64,000 bases of DNA from Holophaga sp. (GCA_016715205.1 JADKBC010000004.1:62001-126000), one strand, 5' to 3'. Counted from the stretch's first letter, positions 9,468-18,890 are shown. Made by a program: numbers and translations. The notes: a model not told the origin generated them from the sequence alone.

Positions 9468-10156
9468 TGACCCTTATCAGCGCGTTCGGCGTTTGCGTCG
9501 CCGGTCAGGCGGCTGGTGCCCTGCATGATGCGATCACCCACCTTCAGCCAGAAAGCTCGGAAATACTGAATGGCACTCCAGATCGCCAGGATCAGCGCCA
9601 CCCACATCAAGATCTGACCAAGGCCCACAAACAGGCCCCAGGGGTCGGTAGCATGCAAGGCACCCCGGAAGAACATGGCCACACTCCATTGATGGAAGAT
9701 GGGAAGCCCTGTCCAAAGATGCAGCCAGCCATCGAGCACGGGACCGAAAATTAAGCAAGAAATGGCCGCGATCTGGGCGCCCAGTTTCCATTTGCCCATC
9801 CAGTCCGCCGCGATGGTGATGCCCTCTTCGCTGGCCAAGCCACGCAGACCCGTGATGGCCATTTCCCGGGCGAGGATGATGAAGGCCATCCAGGCGGGGG
9901 TTTTGTCCAGTTCGATCAACGAAATCAGCGCGGCCGAAATCAGCAGCTTGTCGGCCAAGGGATCCAGCAGTTTGCCCAGAACCGTGACCTGACGGTATTT
10001 CCGGGCGAAATAGCCATCATAGAAATCAGTGATGGAGGCGGCCCAGAACACCAGTGCACCGATGATCTGGTGGTGCTGCACGCGTGTCATTAGCACCACC
10101 ACTAGGATGGGTACCATCAGGATCCGGGCGAAGGTCAGGTAGTTCGGTAGGTTCAT
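9464..10156 (-). CDS. pgsA: CDP-diacylglycerol-glycerol-3-phosphate 3-phosphatidyltransferase
   Basis: Inner-membrane enzyme making phosphatidylglycerol phosphate, committed step to anionic phospholipids. The CDP-alcohol phosphotransferase motif is complete (D44..D47-G..A51-R52..G61..D65..D69, within DFYDGYFARKYR and GKLLDPLADK). The start MNLPNYLTFARIL is the classic PgsA N-terminus. At 230 residues it is longer than usual (about 180-200) because of an inserted hydrophilic segment before the last span (about 165-185, RGALHATDPWG). It overlaps the DUF502 gene by 4 bases. Confidence 0.93.
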   Translation of the reverse strand: MNLPNYLTFARILMVPILVVVLMTRVQHHQIIGALVFWAASITDFYDGYFARKYRQVTVLGKLLDPLADKLLISAALISLIELDKTPAWMAFIILAREMAITGLRGLASEEGITIAADWMGKWKLGAQIAAISCLIFGPVLDGWLHLWTGLPIFHQWSVAMFFRGALHATDPWGLFVGLGQILMWVALILAIWSAIQYFRAFWLKVGDRIMQGTSRLTGDANAERADKGQ

Positions 10157-10207
10157 GGTTTGCGGGACCTTGGAATTGAGGACACAGTCAGGACTCCAGC
10201 CTACCAG

Positions 10208-10798
10208 CTAGAGAACCGTGAGTTCCCCTTTGCCCAGCATGGATTGCCATTGGGCATCGTCCATTGGCAAAAAGGCCGGTTCGAATCGTCCCAGATAGGT
10301 TTGGCTGGCCTTGGACAGGTGGATGGGAATACCACGGCTTTGAAGGCCCTTTAGGCACTCGAGGGCGAGGGGATCATCCAAAAGCTCAAGAGCATCATGG
10401 GCCAATAGCACCCAAGGCGTTCCCTTTTCCAGGCTGCCTAATACGCCCAGGAGCAGCTGGCGACCCAGGGCCCGGTCCCCGGGCGTAAAGGCACTGCGCA
10501 GGACCAGCACCGGGCGGTGTGATGGGGCTACCTCTGCTTGCCTTTCCACGATGGGGGCTGGCAGGACCGCAAGGGGGCTGCCAGCGGGCACATCCAGCTG
10601 CCAGTGGCCCTCCATGGCCCGTGCCTCGGCCGGTCGACCCTGGCGCTCCAGAAACCGCTGCAGGTTATTGCGCAGCATCTCATCGGCATCCACCAGGATC
10701 CGAAGAGGCAAAGCAGGGTGCCGCTCCAGGGCGCTTCGAACTTTCAGCAGGGCCTGGGAGACCGTGACATCGAAGAGCTCTAAGGTCAGGATGTCCAT
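10208..10798 (-). CDS. YedF-like TusA-DsrE fusion lacking its cysteines
   Basis: 196 residues. The first about 75 resemble a TusA/SirA fold (ILVDADEMLRNN followed by a helix and WQLDVPAG); the last about 105 resemble the DsrE-like half of the selenium-metabolism protein YedF (SAFTPGDRALGRQLLLGVLG and WVLLAHDALELL). The Cys-Pro of the TusA active site is absent (LFDVTVSQALLKV there), and the YedF C-terminal Cys-containing motif reads SKASQTYLG. Only one Cys (in LECLKG) remains, so classical persulfide transfer is unlikely. It lies 51 bp upstream of pgsA on the same strand and is divergent from queG. Family assignment is by pattern and moderately sure. Confidence 0.55.
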   Translation of the reverse strand: MDILTLELFDVTVSQALLKVRSALERHPALPLRILVDADEMLRNNLQRFLERQGRPAEARAMEGHWQLDVPAGSPLAVLPAPIVERQAEVAPSHRPVLVLRSAFTPGDRALGRQLLLGVLGSLEKGTPWVLLAHDALELLDDPLALECLKGLQSRGIPIHLSKASQTYLGRFEPAFLPMDDAQWQSMLGKGELTVL

Positions 10799-10867
10799 GG
10801 CAACTCCGTGGATCCGCAGGAGGGGGCTTCAGTGGAAACGTGGGATACCAACAGTTTAGGAGTCTAA

Positions 10868-11839
10868 TTGCCTTTGGGTGCGGAATCATTCGATATCAAG
10901 CGTTGGCTCCGGGAGGAAGCCCTGGCTCTGGGCTTCCATTACATCGGGTTTACCAACTGCGAACCCTTCCAGGACGAAGCCACCCGACGCAGGGCCTGGC
11001 TCGACGACGGAGGGCGGGAGCTATTTCCCTACCTGGATCATGCCGACAGCCTGGAGCCCGCCCGCTGGCTTGAAGGAGCCAAGACCGCTCTGGTGGGATT
11101 CTTTCCCTATGCTCGGCCGAATGCCATTCCCGGCAGCGCTCTTGGGAGTTTGAAACTCAGCCGTTATCTCTGGGGCCCGGACTACCACGGGGTGATGAAG
11201 GGGCGTCTGAAGCTGCTGCTGGCCCGGGCACAGGAACGCCTGCCAGACCTCAGAGGCCGGGTGTGTGTCGACACAGCGCCCATTCTCGAGCGGCAACTCG
11301 CGGTTCGGGCAGGCTTGGGCTGGCAGGGCAAGCACACGCTCCTGATCGCAGGGAAGGGTGGCAGTTGGGGGTTTCTTGGGGTGCTTCTGCTGGACATCGA
11401 GGTGGCGCTCGACCAGCCATTCCAAGGTAATCGGTGTGGAAGGTGTACTGCCTGCGTGGATGCTTGCCCCACTGGTGCCTTGAGCCCATTCCACCTGGAA
11501 CCCAAGCTTTGCCTCACCACCTACAACCTGGAAACAGAGCGTGAGCCACCCGCGGTGGTACTCGATGCCATGAGACAAACGCAATGGGTGGCTGGCTGTG
11601 ATCGCTGTCAGGAGGTCTGCCCCTGGAATCGAGCCCCAGTATGGGGCGATGCGGAACTCTGGGGTGGGGCGAGTCCTCTGCACACGCTGGCTGCCTCGGA
11701 ACTTCCCAGAGGCACGGCCCAATGGCAAAAACTCACGCGCGGGAAGGCCCTGCGGCGAGTCAGGCATCGGCATTGGATTGCCACCTTGCGCCGCGTGTTG
11801 GACCGTTGTGACGCCGTTTCACATATTTCATTGGATTAA
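10868..11839 (+). CDS. queG: Epoxyqueuosine reductase
   Basis: Cobalamin- and iron-sulfur-dependent last step of queuosine synthesis in tRNA wobble positions. Two ferredoxin-type clusters are visible: C190/C193/C196/C200 (CGRCTACVDACP) and C244/C247/C251 (CDRCQEVCPW); VDTAPILERQLA (134-145) holds the conserved catalytic Asp. The start is a TTG at 10868, supported by AGGAG at 10858-10862, five bases upstream. At 323 residues it is shorter than the 350-380 typical, lacking C-terminal HEAT-like repeats seen in some homologues. Confidence 0.92.
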   Translation: MPLGAESFDIKRWLREEALALGFHYIGFTNCEPFQDEATRRRAWLDDGGRELFPYLDHADSLEPARWLEGAKTALVGFFPYARPNAIPGSALGSLKLSRYLWGPDYHGVMKGRLKLLLARAQERLPDLRGRVCVDTAPILERQLAVRAGLGWQGKHTLLIAGKGGSWGFLGVLLLDIEVALDQPFQGNRCGRCTACVDACPTGALSPFHLEPKLCLTTYNLETEREPPAVVLDAMRQTQWVAGCDRCQEVCPWNRAPVWGDAELWGGASPLHTLAASELPRGTAQWQKLTRGKALRRVRHRHWIATLRRVLDRCDAVSHISLD

Positions 11840-11893
11840 CGGCGCGCTTTTCCTTATAACGAGGCTTCAGCCGAAATACTGGAGAGCCCCTCG

Positions 11894-13786
11894 ATGGCCA
11901 TGAAACCCTTCACGATCCAAGATGCATCTGAACTCTATGGAGTGAAGGAATGGGGGGATGGCTATTTCGGAATCAACAGCAAGGGGCATCTCGAGGTCTA
12001 TCCCACCCAGGACGAAAATCTTTGCGTGGATGTCTACGAAATCATCCAGCACTTGCGCAAGAAGGGCGTGCACACGCCCCTGATCCTGCGTTTTCCGCAG
12101 ATCCTGGCCAACCGCGTGCAGGAGATCAACGAAGCCTTCCGCAAGGCCATCAAGGAATCCGATTACGACGGTGACTACCAGGGCGTGTTTCCGGTCAAGA
12201 CCAACCAGATGAAAGAGGTGGTCGATCAGATCGTGAAGACCGGCTACAAGTATCGCTACGGCTTGGAAGCAGGTTCCAAACCTGAACTCATGATCGCGCT
12301 GTCCATGAACCTCCACGCCGAGGCTCTGATTCTGTGCAATGGGTACAAGGACGAAAGTTTCATCCGCATGGCCTTGCTCGCCAAGAAGGCCGGACGCAAT
12401 GTTCTGATCACTGTGGAGAAAATGACTGAGCTGCCCTTGATTCTAAAGGTGGCCAAGGAACTGAAGGTGGAACCGCTCATTGGCCTGCGCGCCAAGCTCA
12501 GCGCGCCGGGGGCAGGCAAGTGGGAATCCAGCGCCGGGGATCACGCCAAATTCGGCCTCACCACCCGCGAAATCCTGGATGCCATCGAAGTGCTATCCAA
12601 GCGCGGCATGCTCGATAGCATCATCGAACTGCATTTCCACCTGGGTAGCCAGATCACCGATATTCGTCGGGTGAAGGCGGCGCTGAAGGAAGCAACGCGC
12701 CTTTACGCCAAGCTCCGGAAGATGGGCGTGCCACTGCAATACCTCAATGTGGGCGGCGGTTTGGGCGTGGACTACGACGGCAGCCGCACCACCTTCAGCA
12801 GCTCCATGAACTACACCGTGCAGGAATACGCCTCCGATGTGGTGTGGACCACCAAGGACATCTGCACCCAGGAACAGGTGCCCTTGCCCAACCTGCTCAG
12901 CGAATCGGGCCGCGCCATTGTGGCCTTCCATCAGGTGGTGGTGACCGACATCATCGGCCTCATCGATACCACCTATTCGAAGTACACCGTGGAGCTGACC
13001 GGCAAGGAACCACAGATCCTGAAGGATCTTGCCTACACGCGGGATGCGATTTCCGTGAAGAACTTCTCGGAGATGTACCACGACGCCATTACCCAGAAGG
13101 ATGAATTGCTGACCCTGTTCAACCTGGGCTACCTGAGCCTGGAGGACCGCTCCAAGGGCGAAACGATTTTCTGGGAAGTGTGTCGCAAGCTCTCCCGGAT
13201 TCTCAGCTACAAATCTCTGAAGTACATTCCTGAAGAATTTCAGGACCTCAACAAGAGCCTGGCCGATAAGCTCATCGCCAACTTCAGCGTGTTTCAGACC
13301 CTGCCGGATCACTGGGCCATCGACCAGCTCTTTCCCGCCATGCCGGTGCATCGGCTCAAGGAAAAGCCAACCCTTTCCACGACCTTCTGCGATATCACCT
13401 GCGACAGCGATGGCAAGGTGGACAAGTTCATCGACCTCAAGGATGTGCGGGACGAAATCCCCATGCATGAGCCGCGCCCAGGGGAGCCCTACTACATCGC
13501 CTTCTTCCTTACCGGTGCCTATCAGGACACGCTTGGCATGCGCCACAATCTCTTTGGTACTCCCAACGAGGCCCATGTGATCGTCAATGAGGACGAGGAT
13601 TTCCGCATTCAGCAGATCGTGCCCGCCCAGACCATCGATGATGTGCTGCGCAGCGTTCACTACGATCCCGATCAGCTCATCGAAGGGCCAACGCGCAAGG
13701 TGAAACGCGGCGACAGCGATGCTTCGGAAGCTCTGAAAGCACTGCTTTCCGAGCAGCGTAAGCTGCACACCTACCTGGAAATGTAG
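11894..13786 (+). CDS. speA: Biosynthetic arginine decarboxylase
   Basis: PLP-dependent conversion of arginine to agmatine, first step of the agmatine route to putrescine. 630 residues, the expected size of SpeA. Begins with the typical YGVKEWGDGYFGIN; the PLP lysine is K102 in GVFPVKTNQ; HFHLGSQITDI and LNVGGGLGVDYDGS are conserved fold-type III barrel motifs; LSESGRAI is also present. GGAG lies nine bases before the ATG. This is the only recognisable polyamine-biosynthesis entry enzyme in the window and may relate to the spermidine-synthase-like gene at 44.6 kb, though the two are far apart. Confidence 0.95.
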   Translation: MAMKPFTIQDASELYGVKEWGDGYFGINSKGHLEVYPTQDENLCVDVYEIIQHLRKKGVHTPLILRFPQILANRVQEINEAFRKAIKESDYDGDYQGVFPVKTNQMKEVVDQIVKTGYKYRYGLEAGSKPELMIALSMNLHAEALILCNGYKDESFIRMALLAKKAGRNVLITVEKMTELPLILKVAKELKVEPLIGLRAKLSAPGAGKWESSAGDHAKFGLTTREILDAIEVLSKRGMLDSIIELHFHLGSQITDIRRVKAALKEATRLYAKLRKMGVPLQYLNVGGGLGVDYDGSRTTFSSSMNYTVQEYASDVVWTTKDICTQEQVPLPNLLSESGRAIVAFHQVVVTDIIGLIDTTYSKYTVELTGKEPQILKDLAYTRDAISVKNFSEMYHDAITQKDELLTLFNLGYLSLEDRSKGETIFWEVCRKLSRILSYKSLKYIPEEFQDLNKSLADKLIANFSVFQTLPDHWAIDQLFPAMPVHRLKEKPTLSTTFCDITCDSDGKVDKFIDLKDVRDEIPMHEPRPGEPYYIAFFLTGAYQDTLGMRHNLFGTPNEAHVIVNEDEDFRIQQIVPAQTIDDVLRSVHYDPDQLIEGPTRKVKRGDSDASEALKALLSEQRKLHTYLEM

Positions 13787-14215
13787 TTAGTCAAAATCCT
13801 TGCCGCCCCGCTGGCGCTTCTTCTCCCCGGCTTGACGCTTGTCATCCAGCCGGCGGAGTTTGGAGCCCCGCGTGGGTCGGGTTGCGTGTCGCGGTGTGGG
13901 CGGCACCATGGCAGCGGCGATGACTTGCACCGCCTTGGCGCGGGCGTCCTCCAGGTTCTTGGCCTGGTCGCGGGTCTTTTCGCTGATGATCATCCAGCGG
14001 CCCTCCCCATCCAGGCGATTGCGGACCGCGTGGCGCAGCCGCACCAGGGCTTCCGGAGTCAAGCCCTGAATGGCTTCCAATTGGATTCTCAGCTCGATCT
14101 TGGAGGAGACTTTGTTCACGTTCTGGCCACCGGGGCCGCCCGAACGTACTGCCTTCACGCTGATGGCTTCGGCTGGAACCTGCACGCCCGCAGCAATGGG
14201 AATCGGTTCCGGCAC
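13787..14215 (-). CDS. arfB: Alternative ribosome-rescue factor / peptidyl-tRNA hydrolase ArfB
   Basis: 142-residue class-I release-factor-like protein that hydrolyses peptidyl-tRNA on stalled ribosomes. The catalytic GGQ is at 29-31 within SGGPGGQNVNKVSSK, and the C-terminus is the basic tail (RPTRGSKLRRLDDKR) that enters the empty mRNA channel. The start is GTG 14215 with GAGG upstream. Its stop abuts the stop of speA (convergent), and the gene follows the STAS gene by 5 bases, so the two share a transcript. Confidence 0.93.
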   Translation of the reverse strand: MPEPIPIAAGVQVPAEAISVKAVRSGGPGGQNVNKVSSKIELRIQLEAIQGLTPEALVRLRHAVRNRLDGEGRWMIISEKTRDQAKNLEDARAKAVQVIAAAMVPPTPRHATRPTRGSKLRRLDDKRQAGEKKRQRGGKDFD

Positions 14216-14220
14216 AGCCC

Positions 14221-14568
14221 TCAGCCTCGAATTTCGAAAATCTTGCCGAATCGCACCACATCCAGGGTGGCCTGAACCGCAGGGATGGGCTTGAGGAGCA
14301 CCACCTTGACACCCTTGATTTCTGCTTTTTCCCGGAGCAGGAGCAGCACTCCGAGGGCGCTGGATTCCATATAGGTCACCTCGCTGAAATCCAGATGGAG
14401 TTCAGCGATCTTTGGATCGGATAGCACCGCATTGGTATAGATCTTGAAGGGTGCTGCGGCGTCGAAGGTAAAACGGCCGTTGAGCTTTACGATGCCCTTG
14501 TTGCCTTCGATTTGAGTCGTGCAGTCCACGAACGCCTCCTGCAGCCACGGAGCTGCGTTGCTCATCAT
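14221..14568 (-). CDS. STAS-domain protein (anti-sigma-factor-antagonist-like)
   Basis: 115 residues, single STAS domain. The region GNKGIVKLNGRFTFDAA is the first strand, and LHLDFSEVTYMESSALGVL the loop where SpoIIAA-type proteins carry the phosphorylatable Ser (here ESSALG). Starts at the paired ATGs 14568/14565; the longer frame to 14787 overlaps the divergent gene and has no support. No anti-sigma kinase is nearby. 55 bp separate it from the divergent small gene. Confidence 0.8.
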   Translation of the reverse strand: MMSNAAPWLQEAFVDCTTQIEGNKGIVKLNGRFTFDAAAPFKIYTNAVLSDPKIAELHLDFSEVTYMESSALGVLLLLREKAEIKGVKVVLLKPIPAVQATLDVVRFGKIFEIRG

Positions 14569-14623
14569 ACGACGAGCAGCGCCCTGCAAAGCGAGGGATA
14601 ATGACTGGGATCCTGGAGTCGTT

Positions 14624-14947
14624 ATGAGCCTTGCACTCCCCTTTGAACGGGGCCAACTGGTGGTGGTGTTGCTGCGGGAACCCAGGGAGCGTCTCTGGGG
14701 CCGCCTGTTGGGTCTGGAAGCGGCGGGCATTGCCTTGCGGGGGGTGGATGTGAGCCCCTGGGAAGAGATCATGGGCCTCGTGCGCAAAGGGGAAGTGGAG
14801 ATGGTCGCGTTATCCAGCCGGTTTTATCCCATGCACCGTCTTGAATCTCTGTACCTTGATGAGCCCAGTTCGGGCGTCCCGAGCCTCGGTGAACAATTCC
14901 TGGCCCGCACGGGGATGGCCCCGTCCGACTTTCTCGCGGACCTCTGA
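14624..14947 (+). CDS. Conserved small protein of unknown function
   Basis: 107 residues, chosen start ATG 14624 with TGGAG five bases upstream. The sequence is acidic-hydrophobic without membrane spans or Cys. ERGQLVVVLLREPRERLWGRLLG followed by GIALRGVDVSPWEEI suggests a small beta-barrel (Sm- or SH3-like) opening, and FYPMHRLESLYLDEP is the most distinctive later motif. No family named. purN starts 4 bases after its stop, so it is probably co-translated with purine biosynthesis. Confidence 0.7.
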   Translation: MSLALPFERGQLVVVLLREPRERLWGRLLGLEAAGIALRGVDVSPWEEIMGLVRKGEVEMVALSSRFYPMHRLESLYLDEPSSGVPSLGEQFLARTGMAPSDFLADL

Positions 14948-14951
14948 TCCC

Positions 14952-15536
14952 ATGCCAAAAATTGCCTTTTTTATTTCCGGGACCGGCGGCAACGCGCTCA
15001 ATTTGATGAAGGCCTGCCAAGAGGGCAGGGTGCTGGCGGAACCTGTGCTGGCCATTTGCAGCAACCCCAAGGCCCTGGGGATTCCCCGCCTGCAATCCGC
15101 GGGTTTACCGGTGGTGGCCCTTTCGCGAAATGACTTCGAGGACGATGCAGCATACTCGGTGGCATGTCTCGAACAGGTTGAGGCCGCCGGAGCCATCCTG
15201 ATCTGTCTGTGCGGGTGGCTTAAAAAACTGGTGATTCCGCCCGTTTGGGAGGGCCGCATCCTGAACATCCACCCTGGATTGCTGCCGGACTTTGGCGGCC
15301 CCGGCATGTACGGCATGCATGTGCACCGGGCTGTCCTGGCCGCAGGCGTTCAGGAATCCGGTTGCACCATCCACCTCGTGGATAACGTCTATGACCATGG
15401 CCAACGCCTTGCCGAAGGCCGCGTGCCGGTTCTACCCGATGACACGCCGGAACGTCTCCAGCAAAGGGTTTACGAACAAGAGATGCGGCTGTACCCCATC
15501 GCTTTGGCGGAATTTATCAAGACGATACGCCCCTGA
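14952..15536 (+). CDS. purN: Phosphoribosylglycinamide formyltransferase
   Basis: Transfers formyl from 10-formyltetrahydrofolate to GAR in purine synthesis. 194 residues. N-terminal ISGTGGNALNLM matches the phosphate-binding loop (normally SGxGSN); catalytic N105, H107 and D148 are recognisable in ILNIHPGLLPDFGG and VYDHG. The HPGLLP variant has Gly where Ser is usual. The start is ATG 14952 just after the preceding stop; a longer frame is out of register with the real upstream gene. Confidence 0.88.
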   Translation: MPKIAFFISGTGGNALNLMKACQEGRVLAEPVLAICSNPKALGIPRLQSAGLPVVALSRNDFEDDAAYSVACLEQVEAAGAILICLCGWLKKLVIPPVWEGRILNIHPGLLPDFGGPGMYGMHVHRAVLAAGVQESGCTIHLVDNVYDHGQRLAEGRVPVLPDDTPERLQQRVYEQEMRLYPIALAEFIKTIRP

Positions 15537-15567
15537 CACCACCGCAGGGCTGGGCTCTGCGGTGGTG
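15537..15567. terminator. Hairpin between convergent purN and BNR genes
   Basis: A perfect 11-bp inverted repeat (CACCACCGCAG and CTGCGGTGGTG) with a 9-base loop begins directly after the purN stop codon and ends 14 bases before the stop of the convergent gene. There is no run of T on either side, so it is either a weak bidirectional terminator or an RNA-end stabiliser. Confidence 0.6.
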
Positions 15568-15581
15568 TGGGTGGCCTGTGC

Positions 15582-18500
15582 CTACTTTGTCCAGGACGGG
15601 AGTCGCCCTGGCGTCCAGGGGGCTCCGTTGTGCTCCATGGTTTCTTCCAGTGTTTTCAGATCCTGTTGAACCAGCGTCCTGAGCTTGGGAAGGAAAGCCT
15701 CGAAAGCATTGGCGGCCAGCTGATAGGCCTGACGCTGGGTGGTGGTGGGGGCTGTGGTGACTTGCCAGGCCGCATTCACCAGGCGGGATAGACGATCCGC
15801 GATGGCTGGAAGGGTAGCGGCCTGGTACCTGGCTTTCACAGGATCGCCATCCAATTCTGCTTTAAGGTCAGCCAAGCGAGCCGTCAGGGCCTGCAAGCGC
15901 TCATTCCATTCCGGCGCTGAACGGGGCGTTTCCAGTATTGCCTTGCGAAGGTGCTTGAGCCGTTGTTCCGTTTCTTCGATGACCTGGCTGCTGCCGGTCA
16001 CGGCACGTTGCAGGCGCGCCACCTCCTGATGGAAACGCTGCAGGTCAGGGGTGAAGGCCTCCGCGCCCAGGGGCGCCACCTGGAAGGATTGCGGGTCACC
16101 CAAGGGCACGGTTTTCCCATGGGCTTGCAGGGCCAAGGCAACCCGGTAGGTCCCTGGCGCAACCAAGGGGCCCACGGGTTCATTGTCCCAGGGATCCCGC
16201 TCCTGGGTTTTGAGGGAGACGGGTTCGGGAGATGGGTACCGCAGATCCCAGGCCACCCGTTGCATACCTGCCTTGGCGGGTCCTTCAACCCGTCGCACAG
16301 GCTGGCCCGAATCATCGGTCACGGTCAGTATGACGGAGGGTGCCTCGTCCAAGGCCTCGGCCTTGAGCGCTTCCCAAGTGGGAATAGGGGGGGAAGGAAT
16401 ATCTTTCTCCGCAGCGCGTCGCACCTTGGCGAGGGTCTTGGCTTCCTCGCGCAGATAGTAGGTGAACACGGCCCCGAAGGGTGGATTGGGGGCGGTGAAG
16501 AAGGAGGCACCCAGGGAGCCTCCCTGGCCGGTCTGAATGAAGAGGTCGCTCCTCTTCACTGGAAACAGAACCCCATCCTTCTCCAGCAATTCGGGTGTGA
16601 GGGTGCGAAGGGGCGTGAGGTCGTCCAGGATCGCGATGCCACGACCAAAGGTGGCCGCCACGAGATCACCTTCCCGTGCCTGGATTTCCAGGTCCTTGAC
16701 CGGAATGGTGGGCATTCCACCCTTGAGTTGAACCCAGTGCTTGCCGTCATCGAGGGTGAAAAAGGCCCCAAATTCCGTGCCCGCGAAAAGCAAGCCAGGG
16801 CGGCTGGGATCTTCGATCACCGTGCAAACGGAACCGCGCTCGGGCAGATCACCGGCGATGTTTTCAAAGGTTCGCCCCCGGTCCCGGCTCTTGAGCACAT
16901 AGGGTTTGAAGTCACCCATCTTGTGGTTATCGAAGGTGACGTAAATAAGATCCGCCTGGTGGCGGGACGCTTCCACATGGGAGACGTAGGTCATGTCCGG
17001 GATGCCCGCGAACTTCTCCACCCGCCGCCAATCTCCGCCCGCATTTTCACTAACCTGGAGCAGGCCATCGTCGGTGCCCACGTAAAGCAGGCCCTCGACC
17101 TTGGGGGATTCCGCCAAGGCGACAATGTTGCCGAAGACCGAGGTGGAGGTGTGCCGCGCCACCGCATCGATGCTCCACTGCTTACCCATCACGGGCAGTT
17201 TGTTGCGATCGAGCTTGCGGGTGAGATCCGGGCTAACCAGCTTCCAGGAATCACCGCGGTCATCGCTGCGGAAAAGCTTCTGGGCGGCGAAGTACAACCG
17301 CTTGGAGGCATGGGGGCTGATAATCAAGGGTGAATCCCAATTCCACTTGAGTGGGTCCTCGCCAGGCGCTGGTTGGGGCTGAATATCTACGGCTTCGCCG
17401 GTCTTGCGATCGAAGCGGATGAGATCGCCGTGCTGCGCCTCGGCGTAAACCGTGTTGGGATCGGTGGGATCCACCCGGGAGAAGAACCCGTCGCCACCCT
17501 GGGTAAAGAACCAATCCTGATTGGCGATGCCTTCCTTAGTGCGGGTGCGACTTGGGCCGCCCAGGCTGTTGTTGTCCTGGGTTCCTGCATAGACGTTGTA
17601 GAAGGGCTTGGCATTATCGGTGGCCACTCGGTAGAACTGGGCCACGGGTAGGTTGGGCTTGAACTCCCAGATGGTGCCCCGGTCGCGGCTTTCGTACACG
17701 CCGCCATCGCAACCGGCCACAAGATGATCCGTATTGGCGGGGTCAATCCACAGGGCGTGGTTGTCCACGTGCTTGAGCTTTTCGCCCACCTTTTGGAAAG
17801 TCTTGCCGCCATCCTGGCTCACCTGCATGTAGGTATCCATGGAATAGACCCGGTCGGCATTCACCGGATCCACCACCAGTTCCTGGTAGTACTGCGGGCT
17901 GCCTGAGACATGATTAGAACGCTTGTCCCAGGTGAGGCCGCCGTCCTCCGACCGGTAGAAACCGCCCCCCTTGTTGGCGGCTTCCACCACGGCGTAGATC
18001 GTGTTGGGGCGGGTGGGCGCGAAGGCGAGGCCGATGCGGCCCATTTCCTCTTTGGGCAGGCCTTCGGTGATCTTCTGCCAGGTTTTGCCGCCATCGGTGG
18101 AGCGCTGGAGGCCGCTTTCCGGGCCGCCATCGACGAGGGTCCACACATGTCGGCGGCGCTGATAGGTGGCCGCCAACAGCACATCGGGGTTCCGGGGGTC
18201 CATCACCACGTCGGTCACACCGGTGTTTTCAGAAACCGTGAGCACGGCCTTCCAGGTTTCCCCACCATCGGTGGTTTTGTAGAGCCCGCGCTCGCCGCCT
18301 GAATTCCAAAGTGGCCCTTGGGCCGCCACGTACACCACCTTGGAATCGCGCGGATCCACCAGGATCTTCGCAATGTGCTCCGAGGTTTTCAGCCCCATGT
18401 TTTTCCAGTTCTTGCCACCATCCATGGATTTGTAGACGCCATCCCCATAGCCCACGGAGCGTTGGCTGTTGTTCTCGCCGGTGCCGAGCCAGATCACCAA

Positions 18501-18833
18501 GGGGTTCTTCGGATCCAGGGTGATGCAGCCCAGGGAATAGGAGCCCTCGCCATCGAAGAGGGGCGTCCAGGTAGTCCCGGCGTTGGTGGTTTTCCACAGC
18601 CCGCCCGACGCCACCACCACGTACCAGGTATCGGGGTGGACCGGATGCACCGCGATATCACCCACTCGGCCCGAGGTGATGGCCGGGCCAATGTTGCGGA
18701 AGGCCAAACCCTCAAAGGTCTCGGCCTTCATCTTGGAGGTGGATTCCGGCTTCCCTTTGGTGGAGGGGGCGCCCCAGAGGGCGCCAGAGGCCAGAATCAG
18801 CGAGAGAACCGGAAGGGAGAGGGCCTGACGCAC
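15582..18833 (-). CDS. Secreted BNR/sortilin-type beta-propeller protein
   Basis: 1,083 residues with a Sec signal peptide (about 1-21, cleaved near LWGAPS). Repeated Asp-box/BNR motifs (for example STDGGKTW, SEDGGLTWD, SDDRGDSWK and SRDRGRTF) build one or two propellers over about residues 35-750, as in Vps10/sortilin-like and oligoxyloglucan-hydrolase-like proteins. The last 330 residues are a beta-sandwich plus a helical coiled segment (SSQVIEETEQRLKHLRKA). Such proteins are abundant in Acidobacteriota; no catalytic residues can be assigned. No membrane span other than the signal. Confidence 0.8.
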   Translation of the reverse strand: MRQALSLPVLSLILASGALWGAPSTKGKPESTSKMKAETFEGLAFRNIGPAITSGRVGDIAVHPVHPDTWYVVVASGGLWKTTNAGTTWTPLFDGEGSYSLGCITLDPKNPLVIWLGTGENNSQRSVGYGDGVYKSMDGGKNWKNMGLKTSEHIAKILVDPRDSKVVYVAAQGPLWNSGGERGLYKTTDGGETWKAVLTVSENTGVTDVVMDPRNPDVLLAATYQRRRHVWTLVDGGPESGLQRSTDGGKTWQKITEGLPKEEMGRIGLAFAPTRPNTIYAVVEAANKGGGFYRSEDGGLTWDKRSNHVSGSPQYYQELVVDPVNADRVYSMDTYMQVSQDGGKTFQKVGEKLKHVDNHALWIDPANTDHLVAGCDGGVYESRDRGTIWEFKPNLPVAQFYRVATDNAKPFYNVYAGTQDNNSLGGPSRTRTKEGIANQDWFFTQGGDGFFSRVDPTDPNTVYAEAQHGDLIRFDRKTGEAVDIQPQPAPGEDPLKWNWDSPLIISPHASKRLYFAAQKLFRSDDRGDSWKLVSPDLTRKLDRNKLPVMGKQWSIDAVARHTSTSVFGNIVALAESPKVEGLLYVGTDDGLLQVSENAGGDWRRVEKFAGIPDMTYVSHVEASRHQADLIYVTFDNHKMGDFKPYVLKSRDRGRTFENIAGDLPERGSVCTVIEDPSRPGLLFAGTEFGAFFTLDDGKHWVQLKGGMPTIPVKDLEIQAREGDLVAATFGRGIAILDDLTPLRTLTPELLEKDGVLFPVKRSDLFIQTGQGGSLGASFFTAPNPPFGAVFTYYLREEAKTLAKVRRAAEKDIPSPPIPTWEALKAEALDEAPSVILTVTDDSGQPVRRVEGPAKAGMQRVAWDLRYPSPEPVSLKTQERDPWDNEPVGPLVAPGTYRVALALQAHGKTVPLGDPQSFQVAPLGAEAFTPDLQRFHQEVARLQRAVTGSSQVIEETEQRLKHLRKAILETPRSAPEWNERLQALTARLADLKAELDGDPVKARYQAATLPAIADRLSRLVNAAWQVTTAPTTTQRQAYQLAANAFEAFLPKLRTLVQQDLKTLEETMEHNGAPWTPGRLPSWTK

Positions 18834-18890
18834 GGATGCCTCCTATTGTGATGTTTGCCTCTTAATCATGCACCGAACCGGTGTTTCTTG

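Noticed and set aside
12593..13768. A 391-codon open frame opposite speA
   Set aside because: Antisense shadow; speA is unambiguous.
15951..17333. A 460-codon open frame opposite the BNR gene
   Set aside because: Shadow of the repeated Asp-box coding sequence; His/Gly-rich low-pattern product with no ribosome site.
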